Shown in pieces: positions 30,461 through 41,438 of a stretch of 64,000 nt of DNA. Every line of letters begins with the position of its first letter. Position 1 is the first letter of the stretch. Position numbers and translations under genes: made by a program. The DNA is from Globisporangium splendens. Lineage: Eukaryota > Oomycota > Peronosporomycetes > Pythiales > Pythiaceae. The stretch lies in assembly GCA_006386115.1 (NCBI GenBank), contig VFIW01000067.1, positions 208,020 to 272,019 on the forward strand, given 5' to 3'. A model generated the notes under the pieces. That model did not search any database. It was not told the origin of the DNA and saw only the letters and a list, made by a program, of their open reading frames with translations.

Positions 30461-31760
30461 AATTGGTGACTCGCAGTGTTTACGCTTTGCAAGGACTAAA
30501 TGCGTGCTAGAGGCAGCTGCTCTTTCGTCTTGAAGCCCGGAAAGTCTAATCATCAAATCATCGCGACAATGGCAGCTCGTACCTCACCGATGAGTGCACA
30601 GCCATCGCTTACGCCTTAATGGAACACATTTTCTGGGACTGCCCCAAGACGCAACGAGAATGGAAGCCGTTCTTAGCGACGTGAGAACGACTCGAGCTGG
30701 ACACGAGCGGCCACCCTGAAAAAGCAATGCTCAGCGTAGCGCTACATGAAGCGCCAAGAAAGCGTTGGCGCTACTGTCCGAGCAATGTGACAACGTAACT
30801 TGCCATCGTGTTGCACAAGATTTCCTGTACGACGCTGCAGCTCTCATCTGGAGTTACATGTGCGAGGTCATCGTTGTGTCTATATGGAGACAACGAGTTG
30901 CATGAATCAACGAAGACCATGGCAATGACCGGGATGACTGGCCAAAAAGTGGCCCGCGACTCCGGGTTGGGTTGACCAACCTATGGCAGTTGGTGGGCAC
31001 TTGTGGGATCTCTCCACAATCCAGGAGCGAGGCCATCCTCATTCGCCACATGGCAGCGTTGCTCACGATTGAAAATCAGCCAAACATACCGCCAATCATA
31101 CGGAGCACCACTCATTACCTGCTTGTCTTCGACTGAAGATCACGGGGCAATCCAGGACACGAAGGTGTTGGATCGGTCATCCTCAGAATCAATCTTAGCT
31201 TTCGGCAAGCAGCAGTCATCTGGGTAGCGAGCATGTCCAATAGTCACCGCTCAAAGACCAACAACATCGCTGAACACTGGGGTTAATCAATGGATTGGTT
31301 AATGCGCGAGCCCGCTCCTGCACGCCGCTGCACGTCGTCGGAGAATGTGCGATGATAAAATGAAAGCAGCGACAGCATCATCCTCCCAAGAAACCCAAGC
31401 ATGCCGTACTGTATCGACGATCCAAGCGACTTGCAGACACGAAGCGTATCATTCCATTGTCTCGTCACTGCAGAACGCACAACAAAATGGCTGGCCATGC
31501 ACCGAACCACGCAATGGATTCGAAGGCATCAGACCAGTATACCATACTGTCGCAGCTCGAGACGGGAGACAAAATCACCAGTTTCACGAATGGTGGTGTG
31601 CAACATTGGTTCGACAACTACTTGCGGAGCAATCTGAGGGAAAGAGCGTCCACGCATGATCATATGGTAAACACACAAGCACGCATGCTTCAGAACAACA
31701 CCCTCCAGCAGCAACGACGAGTCGCCCGCAACGACTCCACATTACCCATCGTTAGTCGGT
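30461..31760 (+). mobile_element. LINE 3' fragment (zinc finger and RNase H), probably LINE-B
   Basis: Decayed coding sequence distinct from LINE-A: zinc-finger-like MEHIFWDCPKTQREWKPFL near 30618, RNase H start VFD then RSRGNPGHEGVGSVIL near 31128, TNNIAE, LHVVGECAMI, and HNKMAGHA near 31490. Stops replace a Gly of FDGG and break several segments. Same strand as the 25200-25983 endonuclease fragment, consistent with one older LINE split by LINE-A copy 2, although its reverse transcriptase is absent. Confidence 0.65.
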
Positions 31761-32041
31761 GACGCATCTGGTGCACAGCTCTCTGGCACTTCTAGTCCAA
31801 GATGCAATGATAATGTAACTGGATGAATGGATATTCTCGTTCGCACAGCGCGACAAAATATACCTCACTTTGAAGACTTAAACGAAGAATTGGACAAGGG
31901 TTTGGTGAAACTGAACGAGAAATGGTGTAGAATGGTTCTTTTCTAACAGTGTAGTTACCTCCCCCAAACTCAAGAAAATCCAAATCTACATGCAAAATCT
32001 GAACAAAAGCTGGATTACCGTGAAAATTGCTTGCTACCCTT
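31761..32041. other. Intergenic 3' of the alcohol dehydrogenase
   Basis: AT-rich, no ORF of note; 3' UTR and terminator region of the minus-strand gene. Confidence 0.4.
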
Positions 32042-33115
32042 TCAGTTTTCAAGCACCACGCGGTAGCGGACCGAGCCCTCGCGAACCATTTGGAGGCCAT
32101 CGTTCACCTTCGCCATCGGTAGCTTTTGAATGATCGGACGAACGTTCTTCTCCGACGCGACCTTGAGCATGTCCTTGATATCTTGGATCGAACCGATCGC
32201 ACTGCCGGTGAAATTAATGCTCTTCATCATCAGCAAAAACGGTGAAAACGTCACGTTGTCGTTTGGAGCACCCAACATCACGACCGTGCCTCCTGTGTGC
32301 AACAGTGCCAAGTACGTGTTGTACGGCATGTTGGTCGCATCTGCAGTGATCAGCAACACATTCACTGACGAAGTAGCTTTCTGCGCTTGTTCTGGGTCGC
32401 TCAGGTTGTAGAACTCTTCGGCTCCGAGGCTTCGGATCTCCTGCTCCTTGTTTGCGGAGCGCGAGAACGCGATGGGTGTGGCACCCAACGCGCGGATGAA
32501 CTGGATCGCAATGTGGCCAAGGCCACCGATACCAATCACACCGACACGATCGCCAGGCTTCACGTTGTGTTTTTTCAATGGAGTGAAAACAGTGGCGCCG
32601 GCGCAGAGCAATGGAGCCGCGACGTCCGATGGGATGTTGTCCGGGATCTTGAACGCGTAGTCGTTCAGCACGCGGATGTAGTCGGCGTAGCCACCGTAGG
32701 TTGGGGTGCCATCTTCGTACTTCGTATTGTACGTCCATACACATCGGCTGCAGTAAGAGTCAGCGCCGCTAGCACACTCAGCACACGGACGCTCCTTGTC
32801 TTTGTTGAGACAGGCCCACACTTGCGCACCGACACCAACACGGTCGCCGACAGCGAGAGTAGTGACAGCGGAGCCAACAAGAGTAACGACGCCGATGATC
32901 TCGTGACCAGCAACGCATGGAAACGGAGTTGGACCCCAGCCACAGTCCAGGGTGTGGACGTCAGAGCCACAGATGCCACAGTGCGAGATCTTGATCTCGA
33001 CGTCTTCGGCGCCGAGCGGACGCGACTGGTACTGCCAAGGCTTGACCTCTCCACCTTGTTCGAAGCCAGCGTAGGCGTTGATAGTGTGTGGCGCAGCAGT
33101 GTTGGTGGATGACAT
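32042..33115 (-). CDS. Zinc-dependent alcohol dehydrogenase (CAD/ADH6-like)
   Basis: Intronless, 357 residues, the usual length for medium-chain dehydrogenases. Reduces or oxidises aldehydes and alcohols with NADP(H) by family resemblance to cinnamyl-alcohol-dehydrogenase-type enzymes. Catalytic zinc ligands in HCGICGSDVH and GHEIIG; a Cys cluster for the structural zinc (CAECASG then YCSRC); Rossmann nucleotide site GIGGLGHIAIQF with a downstream FSRSANK. C-terminus RYRVVLEN is typical of the subfamily. A core promoter match lies 66-85 bp upstream of the ATG. The last 595 bp are duplicated at 34960-35554. Confidence 0.93.
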   Translation of the reverse strand: MSSTNTAAPHTINAYAGFEQGGEVKPWQYQSRPLGAEDVEIKISHCGICGSDVHTLDCGWGPTPFPCVAGHEIIGVVTLVGSAVTTLAVGDRVGVGAQVWACLNKDKERPCAECASGADSYCSRCVWTYNTKYEDGTPTYGGYADYIRVLNDYAFKIPDNIPSDVAAPLLCAGATVFTPLKKHNVKPGDRVGVIGIGGLGHIAIQFIRALGATPIAFSRSANKEQEIRSLGAEEFYNLSDPEQAQKATSSVNVLLITADATNMPYNTYLALLHTGGTVVMLGAPNDNVTFSPFLLMMKSINFTGSAIGSIQDIKDMLKVASEKNVRPIIQKLPMAKVNDGLQMVREGSVRYRVVLEN

Positions 33116-33180
33116 CGTGTCTGGGTGTACGCGAGCGAATGGGTGAGTTGGTGGGTCGGTGGAGGCTGAGTTGATGCTGA

Positions 33181-33200
33181 GGAAGCAATTTGCAGAATGG
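33181..33200 (-). promoter_or_regulatory. Oomycete-type core promoter (Inr plus flanking element) of the alcohol dehydrogenase
   Basis: On the minus strand reads CCATTCTGCAAATTGCTTCC: an Inr (YCAYTYY) followed by a CAWTTT-like element, as in the known oomycete 16-nt core (GCTCATTYYNCAWTTT). Predicts a 5' leader of about 80 nt. Confidence 0.55.
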
Positions 33201-33639
33201 TGAGGGAGTTGAAATTATGAGTGATGAAGGGTAGCGGGGAGTTTTCACCTTTTCGCTCTACTGATGGTACTGGCGCCTGGTCCATGGCCTCTTGGCGGCG
33301 AGCTTTGATTACGGTAGGCGAATGGTTGCGCTATAGATCGGCCTGCACAACTTTTCAGTCAGTCTATCCACTCCTTCATAACTCCTGCAAGATATATTTC
33401 CTTTTTAGTTTAGACAGGTGTGCCAGATGCACAGCATCAGACAGACACATCGATTAAAAGCAGACAAAAAAGGGCATCTTTTCAATCTATCCTCCGATTT
33501 CAGTCACCTATATCTTCAAGTACCCTGACAACATCAATCGATCAAATAAAAGAGGCAATGGTTACCGATGTCTACAGCAATTAGAGTGCTCTCACTGTGT
33601 TGAAGGATATATATTTATACCCCTTCATTTCTGATCAAC
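33201..33639. other. Intergenic upstream of the alcohol dehydrogenase
   Basis: No gene seen; TATA- and AT-rich near 33605. Confidence 0.4.
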
Positions 33640-34172
33640 GTCATTGTGGCAAAAAATGGAGAGAGCAAAAGGCACTGGGTCCGATCTACAGCGCAAGCAC
33701 CGACCTGTCGCAATCAAACGAGCTCTTGGCCAACGAGCGCAACCCTGGCGAGCCGACCGCAATCGTACTGTTTACTCTCCCTTTCCAGTCCGTTTGTCGT
33801 TTTGAAACAGGTCGGAAATGGAGGTACCAAGGGGCTGGCTAAAACCATTTCGAACGCCCACCCCTACGAGCGCTGCAACTCGGAACCTCTTCGTTACCGC
33901 TTGCTGAAAGCCTGTTGGCGACTTTTCGGACACATTCTCAGGCGATCAGATGACATCCAAGCCAACCTCGCGATGACAGCATACTTCGATAACCTGTCCA
34001 GCCCGCGCTAGCAGGGCCGACGACCTACGATGCTCCTGAGCCGACTCGACTCCGACCTCCAGCTCTCGCAATTCGAGCTTACCCTCGGCGACATTGACGA
34101 CTTGGAGTTCCTTCGCGCCTTTGCACTAGACCGACAGCAACGGAAGAACCACATCACCGATCTCATCAACGC
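33640..34172 (+). mobile_element. Decayed RTE-like non-LTR retrotransposon 3' end
   Basis: C-terminal LINE text RYRLLKACWRLFGHILRRSD, then AMTAYFDN and, after a stop, QGRRPTMLL...DLEFLRAFALDRQQRK. The LFGHxLRR pattern followed by an R-rich tail occurs at the end of RTE-type and related reverse transcriptases. A trinucleotide repeat follows, as is common at RTE 3' ends. Confidence 0.5.
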
Positions 34173-34272
34173 CCTCCCCCGTGGATGGTTCTACGTATGC
34201 GAATACTACATGAGTATGCTAGGTTAGTCTGTGTTAGCTTAGTCTCGACTCATAAGGTTGCCGCGAAACACG

Positions 34273-34300
34273 TTACTACTACTACTACTACTATTACTAC
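34273..34300 (+). repeat. (ACT)n microsatellite
   Basis: About nine ACT units with one interruption, 100 bp after the LINE coding remnant; likely its 3' tail repeat. Confidence 0.75.
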
Positions 34301-34959
34301 AAGGGACTGGGTGTTTTGTCGAGGGGTGCACCATGCGCATGCCACCCATTCATTCTCCATCAAAGTAGGTCTGGTCTGTGCTTTAAAAACGCTCTGTCGG
34401 GTGGTGCCCACGGTTCGAGGTCCGTTCGTCGTGTCTCGCCGAGTCAGGAGTGTCTTGGTACAGCGGCGTAGTTGCTTGACTTACGCAATTCTGAGCAAGG
34501 TCAGTGTAACCATCATTCCCCTCGTCTTCGTACGTGGTTAGAACTAGGGAGTTTGCAGTCACCAAATCGTCATTAGTCGCATCAGCGAGGATGATTTACC
34601 TGGCAACGGCATTCACAATGCTAAAAGATGCTGATCACGGCTTGGTCTTACCTCAGCGGGAAGTGCCGTCCTGGACGGCTGCGTTGCTTTTTCTACGCTC
34701 AGGCGGCGTCGCAAACATTGTCATGACACAGTGCAGCGCCAAGATCGTTCAAATGAGACCTAGGACCACATCCAACTTAGCAGACTAGCACGATATCAAT
34801 CAGCTCACAGAGCAAAGTGGCACGATTCTATTTCCTCGCGGGGATGACAAAACTACCCAGTACATACCTTTTGCATTGCATTACATTTACGCCAATTCAG
34901 TATAAACCAGACCAAACAAACCTTAACCGAAGCATAAGAGTTCAGAAGTTTACACTACC
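34301..34959. other. Intergenic, no recognised gene
   Basis: Short frames only (34534-34788 plus). No motif identified. Confidence 0.4.
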
Positions 34960-35554
34960 TCAGTTTTCAAGCACCACGCGGTAGCGGACCGAGCCCTCGC
35001 GAACCATTTGGAGGCCATCGTTCACCTTCGCCATCGGTAGCTTTTGAATGATCGGACGAACGTTCTTCTCCGACGCGACCTTGAGCATGTCCTTGATATC
35101 TTGGATCGAACCGATCGCACTGCCGGTGAAATTAATGCTCTTCATCATCAGCAAAAACGGTGAAAACGTCACGTTGTCGTTTGGAGCACCCAACATCACG
35201 ACCGTGCCTCCTGTGTGCAACAGTGCCAAGTACGTGTTGTACGGCATGTTGGTCGCATCTGCAGTGATCAGCAACACATTCACTGACGAAGTAGCTTTCT
35301 GCGCTTGTTCTGGGTCGCTCAGGTTGTAGAACTCTTCGGCTCCGAGGCTTCGGATCTCCTGCTCCTTGTTTGCGGAGCGCGAGAACGCGATGGGTGTGGC
35401 ACCCAACGCGCGGATGAACTGGATCGCAATGTGGCCAAGGCCACCGATACCAATCACACCGACACGATCGCCAGGCTTCACGTTGTGTTTTTTCAATGGA
35501 GTGAAAACAGTGGCGCCGGCGCAGAGCAATGGAGCCGCGACGTCCGATGGGATG
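34960..35554 (-). pseudogene. Duplicate of the alcohol dehydrogenase 3' half
   Basis: 595 bp matching 32042-32636 with no indel; conceptual translations in all frames are identical, so the copies are at or near 100% identity. It encodes the C-terminal 197 residues from IPSDVAAPLLCAGATV to the stop, including the whole nucleotide-binding half, but lacks the zinc-binding half and the promoter. The frame stays open upstream to 35592 only by chance. A dead fragment unless fused to a new 5' end. Confidence 0.93.
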
Positions 35555-35684
35555 ATGATTTGTTTCATAATCGACTGAGTATGAGGATGCACGAAAGGTT
35601 GTTGTATCGTGGTGATCTATATAATCAACCATCGTTCCCTTGCCACTCACAAAATGACCAATGGTTGATACTTTAGATTAATAG
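35555..35684. other. Spacer between duplicate and LINE-A copy 3
   Basis: No feature seen. Confidence 0.4.
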
Positions 35685-36318
35685 AAGTATGGGCGACGGC
35701 GCGTTTGTATTTCGATGGAGGTGCACGCGGCAACCCAGGTCCAGGAGGAAGTGGATGGACTCTCACCTTCCTGAATGAACGCAGCAATCGATGGGAACTC
35801 AAAGCATGCGGCTATGGGTACATGGGATCAGAAGTCACGAACAATTGATGCGAATAAAGCGCGCTGAAAGATGGTCTGGCATACAGTGCACACTACCTAC
35901 AGCACTATGAAGTCAAGTTGGAAGTCTTCGGAGACAGCCAAGTGGTTATCGCATCCCTGAACGGGTTCTCTTCAATATGCCAGACCAAGTTGCAGCCTCT
36001 AGCAGTTCGGGTAAACCAAATCATCGCCAACTTTGCATGGACCTCCTGGAATCACACAAAACGAGAACAAAACAAAATGGCCGATCTTCTCGCCAACATG
36101 GCAATGAACTCCAAGAATACGAAGATACTCGCCGACGAATCGCGGGGAAACGATCAAGTTGTTATGTCCCAAGTCGCAGCTCTACTCGACAATGATATCG
36201 GTGCAAGACCGTCAAAACTAAGAAACACCTCACTGTCAGCGGTGTTGATGAGACTCCAGAATTCTTGAACTGAACGTAGTCATAAGTTACATAGAATTAC
36301 ATTCTCTCTCTCACACAC
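35685..36318 (+). mobile_element. LINE-A copy 3, 3' fragment (RNase H region)
   Basis: Starts inside RNase H (ARLYFDGGARGNPGPGG) and runs to the CT-rich 3' tail. Carries the same TGA and TAA interruption as copies 1 and 2, then an open 116-codon frame with LEVFGDSQVVIAS and NKMADLLANMA. Confidence 0.88.
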
Positions 36319-36325
36319 ACTTTCG

Positions 36326-36502
36326 ATCTAGCCTTTTACAGGACAGACAGTGTTTGTGCCAGATTTTTGTATCGGGAGTACAAGTACCACGACGACAATC
36401 GACAGTCCACTACAAAGATCATCGGACAGGGGTGAGTATACTGAACTGAGTATTCAAGCCTCTATAAAGAGCGATAAGCAACAGCTTTCTCCTGAGGTCT
36501 AA
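36326..36502 (+). mobile_element. LINE-A copy 4, 5' end only
   Basis: Matches the reverse complement of the copy 1 leader (from ACTTTGATCTAGCC to the start of ORF1 at CTCCTGAGGCC), joined directly to the 3' tail of copy 3 in the same orientation. Contains a CTATAAAG box. Departs from LINE-A at about 36502. Confidence 0.8.
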
Positions 36503-36809
36503 CGGCATATTGGTGGTTGCTGTATCAAATTTGCCATCATTCATGGTGTGGGTATTATTACTGAACTCTATCATGATTGTGAAAGTTCACCTTCAAAGCT
36601 GGAGGCTGAACCAAATGGGAAGCCTCCGATTCTCGTTTCAAATAAAGCAGCGAGGATATGGATCATACGCGAGAAAAGGTGGGTCTACAATGCTCATCTG
36701 GACCATGTCCCTCGAGAGAGCGCAGGTCGCAATGCAAGACCAACAATTGACTGGCATTTGTCATCTCACTCACAGCCACACCCTCTCGTGCCGTCTCGAC
36801 TTGCTCCTT
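36503..36809. other. Unassigned sequence with an open plus frame
   Basis: A 97-codon frame (36548-36841, plus) contains KAARIWIIREKRWVYNAHLD and has no recognised domain; it overlaps the 3' end of the next gene, so it is not called. Possibly repeat-derived. Confidence 0.3.
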
Positions 36810-37954
36810 TTACTCTTTGGTATCTTTGCGCGCGCGCTTGATAGCGTCTGAGACGTCGACACCACGCGACTCGCACACGCCCAAGCCAATGGCTGACCAG
36901 TCCAAGTCGCTGCGGCCCTTGGCGCGCTCGCTCAGGAAGCGATCGATGAGCACCGAGAGGAAGGGCATCGGCACCTTGTTTTGCAGCGCCATTTGGTGCG
37001 CGAGGCGCTGGTCCTTGTACCCGAGCTCGAGAGCAAAGCCACCGGGGCGATGGTCGCGTTCCGAGACGCGTTGACCGTATCCCTTATGGATCACAGAGTT
37101 GAGGAACGTGTTGCTGTAGAACTGCATCGCTTGGACGCGGTCCACGCCGTTGGTCTCGACAAGCGACAGCGCTTCAGCCATGGATTCGATCGCCGACGCG
37201 ATCAAAAAGTTGCCACACAGCTTGACTGCATTCGCAGCGCCAGCGTCTTCGTTGCTAAAGTTGTACACCCCAGCACTTGTGCACTTGAGCCATTGTGTAG
37301 CGGTTTCGACGGCCTCAGCGTTGGATCCAGAGATCACAAAGTTCGCTTGCAGCGCTTCCATACCGTCGGGGCGTGCAAAAATGGGGGCAGCGATGTACGA
37401 CGCACTCTTTTCGTTGTGCTTCGTGTCGAGATGGCGAGACGTGTCAGGATGGATCGTCGAGCAGCTCACGTGCAGTGCACCCGGTGCGAGGTTTGCGAGC
37501 AACCCGGATCCAGGCTTCGTGGCATCACCGAGCACGACGCTCGTGAGCACTTCGTCGTTCGGGAGCACCGAGAAAACCGTGGTCACGCTGGACGCGACCT
37601 CTTCGACAGAGGATGCAGCACGTCCACCGAGTCGCACCAAACGGTTCACATTGTCCTTGTTCGTGTCGAAGCAGAGCACGTCGTGTCCATTCTTGACAAA
37701 GTTGTGCGCCATGGGCAGCCCCATGTTGCCGAGTCCAACGAACCCGATCGTCTTTCCGCTTTGTGCTGCTCGATAGCACAACACAGAGAGAAATACAAGC
37801 GCATAGGTCAGTTATGACGGTCAGATGCTGCAGCAGGCGATGAAAAGAACGTACTCGCAAGCGTGCGCTGCATCGTCCAGCGCGTTCTCGCGGCGGCGGC
37901 GGCGACAGCGTGGCGGTAGGCACTCGAGGCGGTGGCTTTGCGCAGCATCTGCAT
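36810..37954 (-). CDS. 3-hydroxyisobutyrate dehydrogenase family, mitochondrial
   Basis: Exons 37954-37855 and 37768-36810 (86-bp intron, GT-AG), 352 residues. NAD-dependent beta-hydroxyacid dehydrogenase of valine degradation by family. The first 34 residues are Arg/Ala/Ser-rich without acids (MQMLRKATASSAYRHAV), a mitochondrial presequence. Then the dinucleotide fold GFVGLGNMG with the adenine-ribose Asp in CFDTNKD, substrate loop SCSTIHPDTS, catalytic Lys in NAVKLCGNFL, and YKDQRLA. The substrate-side APIFARPDGMEALQA differs from the usual SGG motif, so substrate may differ. The acceptor is a NAGNAG (CGAGCAG), giving one optional codon. An in-frame ATG exists further up at 38071. Confidence 0.85.
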
Positions 37955-38402
37955 GTGCGTTTGTTGTGGTGGGGGGCTGAGAAAGTGGGAATGGAGCGGA
38001 GGGAAGACGTCGCTTGTGGCGCTTGCTGGTAGTTCTGATAATGATGAGGGAGAGTGCATCATGACGTGCACTCTGGCATGAACCCATCTTCACTTGGATG
38101 CCTTTCGAAAAGCATAACCCTCTGCAACTGCATAGTCACACTGTTTAGTATTTTTGTCTCTCTATACTTCTACATCTAACAAAGTTTATCTCTTCGAACC
38201 TGCATATGCACTATCAAAGGTGTATCCAAACTTAACGTGGCGCACACTATTTGATGTCCCTCTTGGCTTCTCTCTTTTTTGGAATGGGGAGATGAGATGC
38301 CCTGAAGGGAGCAGAGTAAGAATACCAGCGCGCACAACAAGCGGTGGTTACTGGGGCAGCGCGTGGTTTTCTACCGGTATTTTCTGAGTAAAAGCACTCG
38401 AT
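37955..38402. other. Divergent intergenic region, HIBADH-like / hAT-derived gene
   Basis: 448 bp with no gene; TATA-like ATATCG and AT-rich patches near 38120-38180. Confidence 0.4.
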
Positions 38403-41176
38403 ATGGGGGGAAAGCGTAGTGAAGTGGACGATGGCGCCAGCGGCAATGCATCCAGCGCCGCGGCGGCCAGCGTCTCGGCTGATAGTGCGGCAGCGGTAGG
38501 CGCCAGCGCGACCAGTGCCGCCGTCGTGGCCGCGGCGATCAACTCGGCCGCCCTGGCGCTCACGTCGTCGGCGTCCGCGTCGCTGACGGGCACGGCGAGC
38601 GTCTCGGCTGTGTGGTCGTACTTTGAGAAGGACGCCATGGGCAACTCAGTCTGCAAGTTCTGCGACCGCATGATCAAGGGCCACCACTCGTCCAACCTGC
38701 TCTCGCATCTGCGCACCGCCGGACGTACGGACCCAGCGCACCAGCAGGCCAACAACGCCTGCGAGGAACACCGCGAGAACAAGCGCGCTGTCAAGAAGCA
38801 GAAGCTCGCGATGCCCTCGCCCGCGGATCTCATGAATGTGTATCCGCAGCTGGCGGCGGCACTTGCTGTGGGTGCGCCTTCGCTTGCGGTGCTGCAGGGG
38901 AAGCAAGCCGCGAATCTGCCGTTTGGCGGCGCTACTGCCTTCCAGGCGGCCAGTGTGCCTGCGGCGACGACAGCGGCTGCGACCGTCGCGGCGACATTGA
39001 CGAAAGACCAGCGCGACGGCATCTCGGCGTTTGGCTCGCACGGGATTGCGCTGACTCAAGAGCAAATCACGCAAGACCTTGGTGCGTGCGTCTTCATTTT
39101 GTGTAATGTGTCTTTGATGTCAAGCTCATCTTCTCTTTCTTCTTTGCTTTGTGTGTGAATTTCGTAGCCCTGACGGCGCTTTTGGACAATTTGCCGCTCA
39201 ATTTTGCAACGAAACCGGGATTCCAGTACTTTTTCCAGCAATTGCTCGGTGACAAGCGGTTCCCGTGCCCAAGCGAAGACGCGATCGCGAAAAGCATCGT
39301 GATGCTGCACGAAAGCATGTTTCTCGCGACCAAAGAGCTCCTGCAAAAGGCCAAATCGGTACACAATCAGACGCATTGCATTGTGTAGGGCGTTCGTCCA
39401 ATGCCTAACACTGGCTCTTGCATCCTTCTAGGTTGGCGTGTCGCTCGAGACGTGGAAATTCCCAGCCGTGGACGCACCAAAGCCGAAGCAGTACTTGGCG
39501 ATCAAGGTCCATTTCAGCATCAACTTTCGCTTGTACGACATCGTGCTGGGGTGCATCTCCAGTGAGGAGATCATGAGCATCGACGGATTGAAGAGCATTC
39601 TGGACCAGTACTTTGAGGTATGCTCTCGTACTGCGGCACCTGATTTCAATGAATTGTAGATAGCCTGACTTAATGTTCCTGCGTGGCTGAATTACTTTTC
39701 GTACTGCAGCGTGTGAATATCAAGGACAAGGTCATCGCGCTTGTGAAAGACGATCTCCCACTCGTGGATCAAGACAGCAACGCATTCGCGGTCTCAGACA
39801 TTCCTTCGCTTTTCGTTGGCGCGAACCTCGATGCCCGCATCGGCTCGTCTTCTCACGCGCCACAGGAAACTATCTTGATCAAGTCGGCTGTTGCGTATTT
39901 GCGTCAGTGCTTGACGAAGCGAGCTTTTGTCGACGCGTTCCCTGCGATCGTGCGTGCGTTCGAGTCGTTTATCGAGCGATTCACGAGCAACCGCGATGCG
40001 TTTGCGCAGTTGAAGACCAAGCACCCGTTCTTCGACTTGAAAGCCGGGCTCTCGGACACGGAATCGTACTACGATTTCATCCGTAGCTTCCAGGATACGC
40101 TGCTGACGTTGGAGCAGCTCTCCCACGATTACGAGATCGAATTCGTCGACATTGCGGTCGTCGAGTGGATTGGCTTCATGGTCAAGAAGCTTCGTCCGTT
40201 TTTGCGGTACACAGACGCACTGGAGGGCGAGAAGCGGAAGAAGACGGGGAGAGACAAGGAAGTCAACAAGAACGGACTCTCGAGTGTGTCGACACTCGCC
40301 GCAGCGCTCGCGATTTATGCGGACCGCCAAGCCGTCACCGATGGACTGGCGCCACATATGGATCCACCGGCATGGAAGCAGTTTTTTGAGCAACTGGCAC
40401 GCGAACTGCGGGATCAATTTGCAGCACTGCCTCCGATTTGTTATGCGGCGACTCTGTTTGACCCAAGATACAAGGACAAAGAGTATTGCTACGTGTCGTC
40501 CGAGATCGAGTGTGAAGCAGGAAAATCGTACCTGCGTCGCTTGTTTGCGTTCTCGCCGGACGACGAAGGTGCTGCGGCAGCAACGAACGCGGCGATCAAG
40601 GTGACCAGCGACTCGTATGGCATGTCGGATCTGGAGAAGGACGAGCTCAAGGGAGCGCTTCGAGTGACGTCGGACGACGTGATCCACACTGGCGGCAGCG
40701 ACGATGCGCAGGACGATGAAGACGAAGATTTGCTTGCGCACTTGCCATCGGGCTCGAAGGACAGTACGCAAGCAGACAACGAGTACGTCGTGACGTGGCA
40801 AAAGGAGCTCAGCGCGTATTTGACGCTTCCTGTGGCCGATCGCAATGTGGATCCGCTGGGCTGGTGGAAAGCCAACCAGTTGCGGTTCCCGTTGATCGCT
40901 CCGTATGCCGAGATTGTCCTGTCGCTGCCAGCAGCCTCGTCGAGTGGCGAGAGTGTTCGCACTGACATTCGTCGCGTGCTGCTTCGCACCGAAGGCGTCG
41001 CGTACGAGCCTGCTCTCGTGAACTACCCGTCACTGATCGAGGCGTTCCTGTGCTTCCAGAAGAACAAGGAGTACGCCATGGACTGGTTCCGCAGCAGTAA
41101 CCCGGATGCCGTTGCGGCATCGCTGAGCTCGGACCTCGACAACGCCAATAGCTTCAAGCACATTGAGAACGTTTAA
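38403..41176 (+). CDS. hAT-transposase-derived protein with BED zinc finger, four exons
   Basis: Exons 38403-39081, 39168-39358, 39432-39617 and 39710-41176; all introns GT-AG, 840 residues. Ala/Ser-rich N-terminus, then a BED-type finger (C84, C87, H102; [21 protein letters not shown]). The middle resembles the hAT RNase H-like catalytic core with insertion; the end has the hAT dimerisation motif ([19 protein letters not shown] then [12 protein letters not shown]). hAT enzymes cut and paste DNA as dimers. No stop or frameshift, three small introns and no terminal inverted repeat noticed: features of a domesticated transposase used as a DNA-binding protein, though an autonomous element is not excluded. 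The three acidic catalytic residues were not all placed. Confidence 0.82.
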
Positions 41177-41438
41177 GCACGACACATCCCGGATCGCGAC
41201 AGCAAACAAATGTGCAAATACGAGCAATGTGTCCATGTGCGTGCAGTAGGGGGCTTTGTCTGGCTGAAGCATTTTGCCGATTTGATATATCTCCATGTTT
41301 TCACTTTCTGGGTAAATCAGCCAGCCACTAGGAATATATCCAAACAAAAAATACCAAAAACAAACAAAAAGTTGTATGCAACTTACAGAACATCTCGACT
41401 ACAGGCAGAAGGCACATTTCCATTCCTGTGGATGTTAG

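Noticed and set aside
31321..31660. Several 75-105-codon plus frames after the LINE debris
   Set aside because: They are pieces of a decayed RNase H read in alternating frames, so no separate gene is called.
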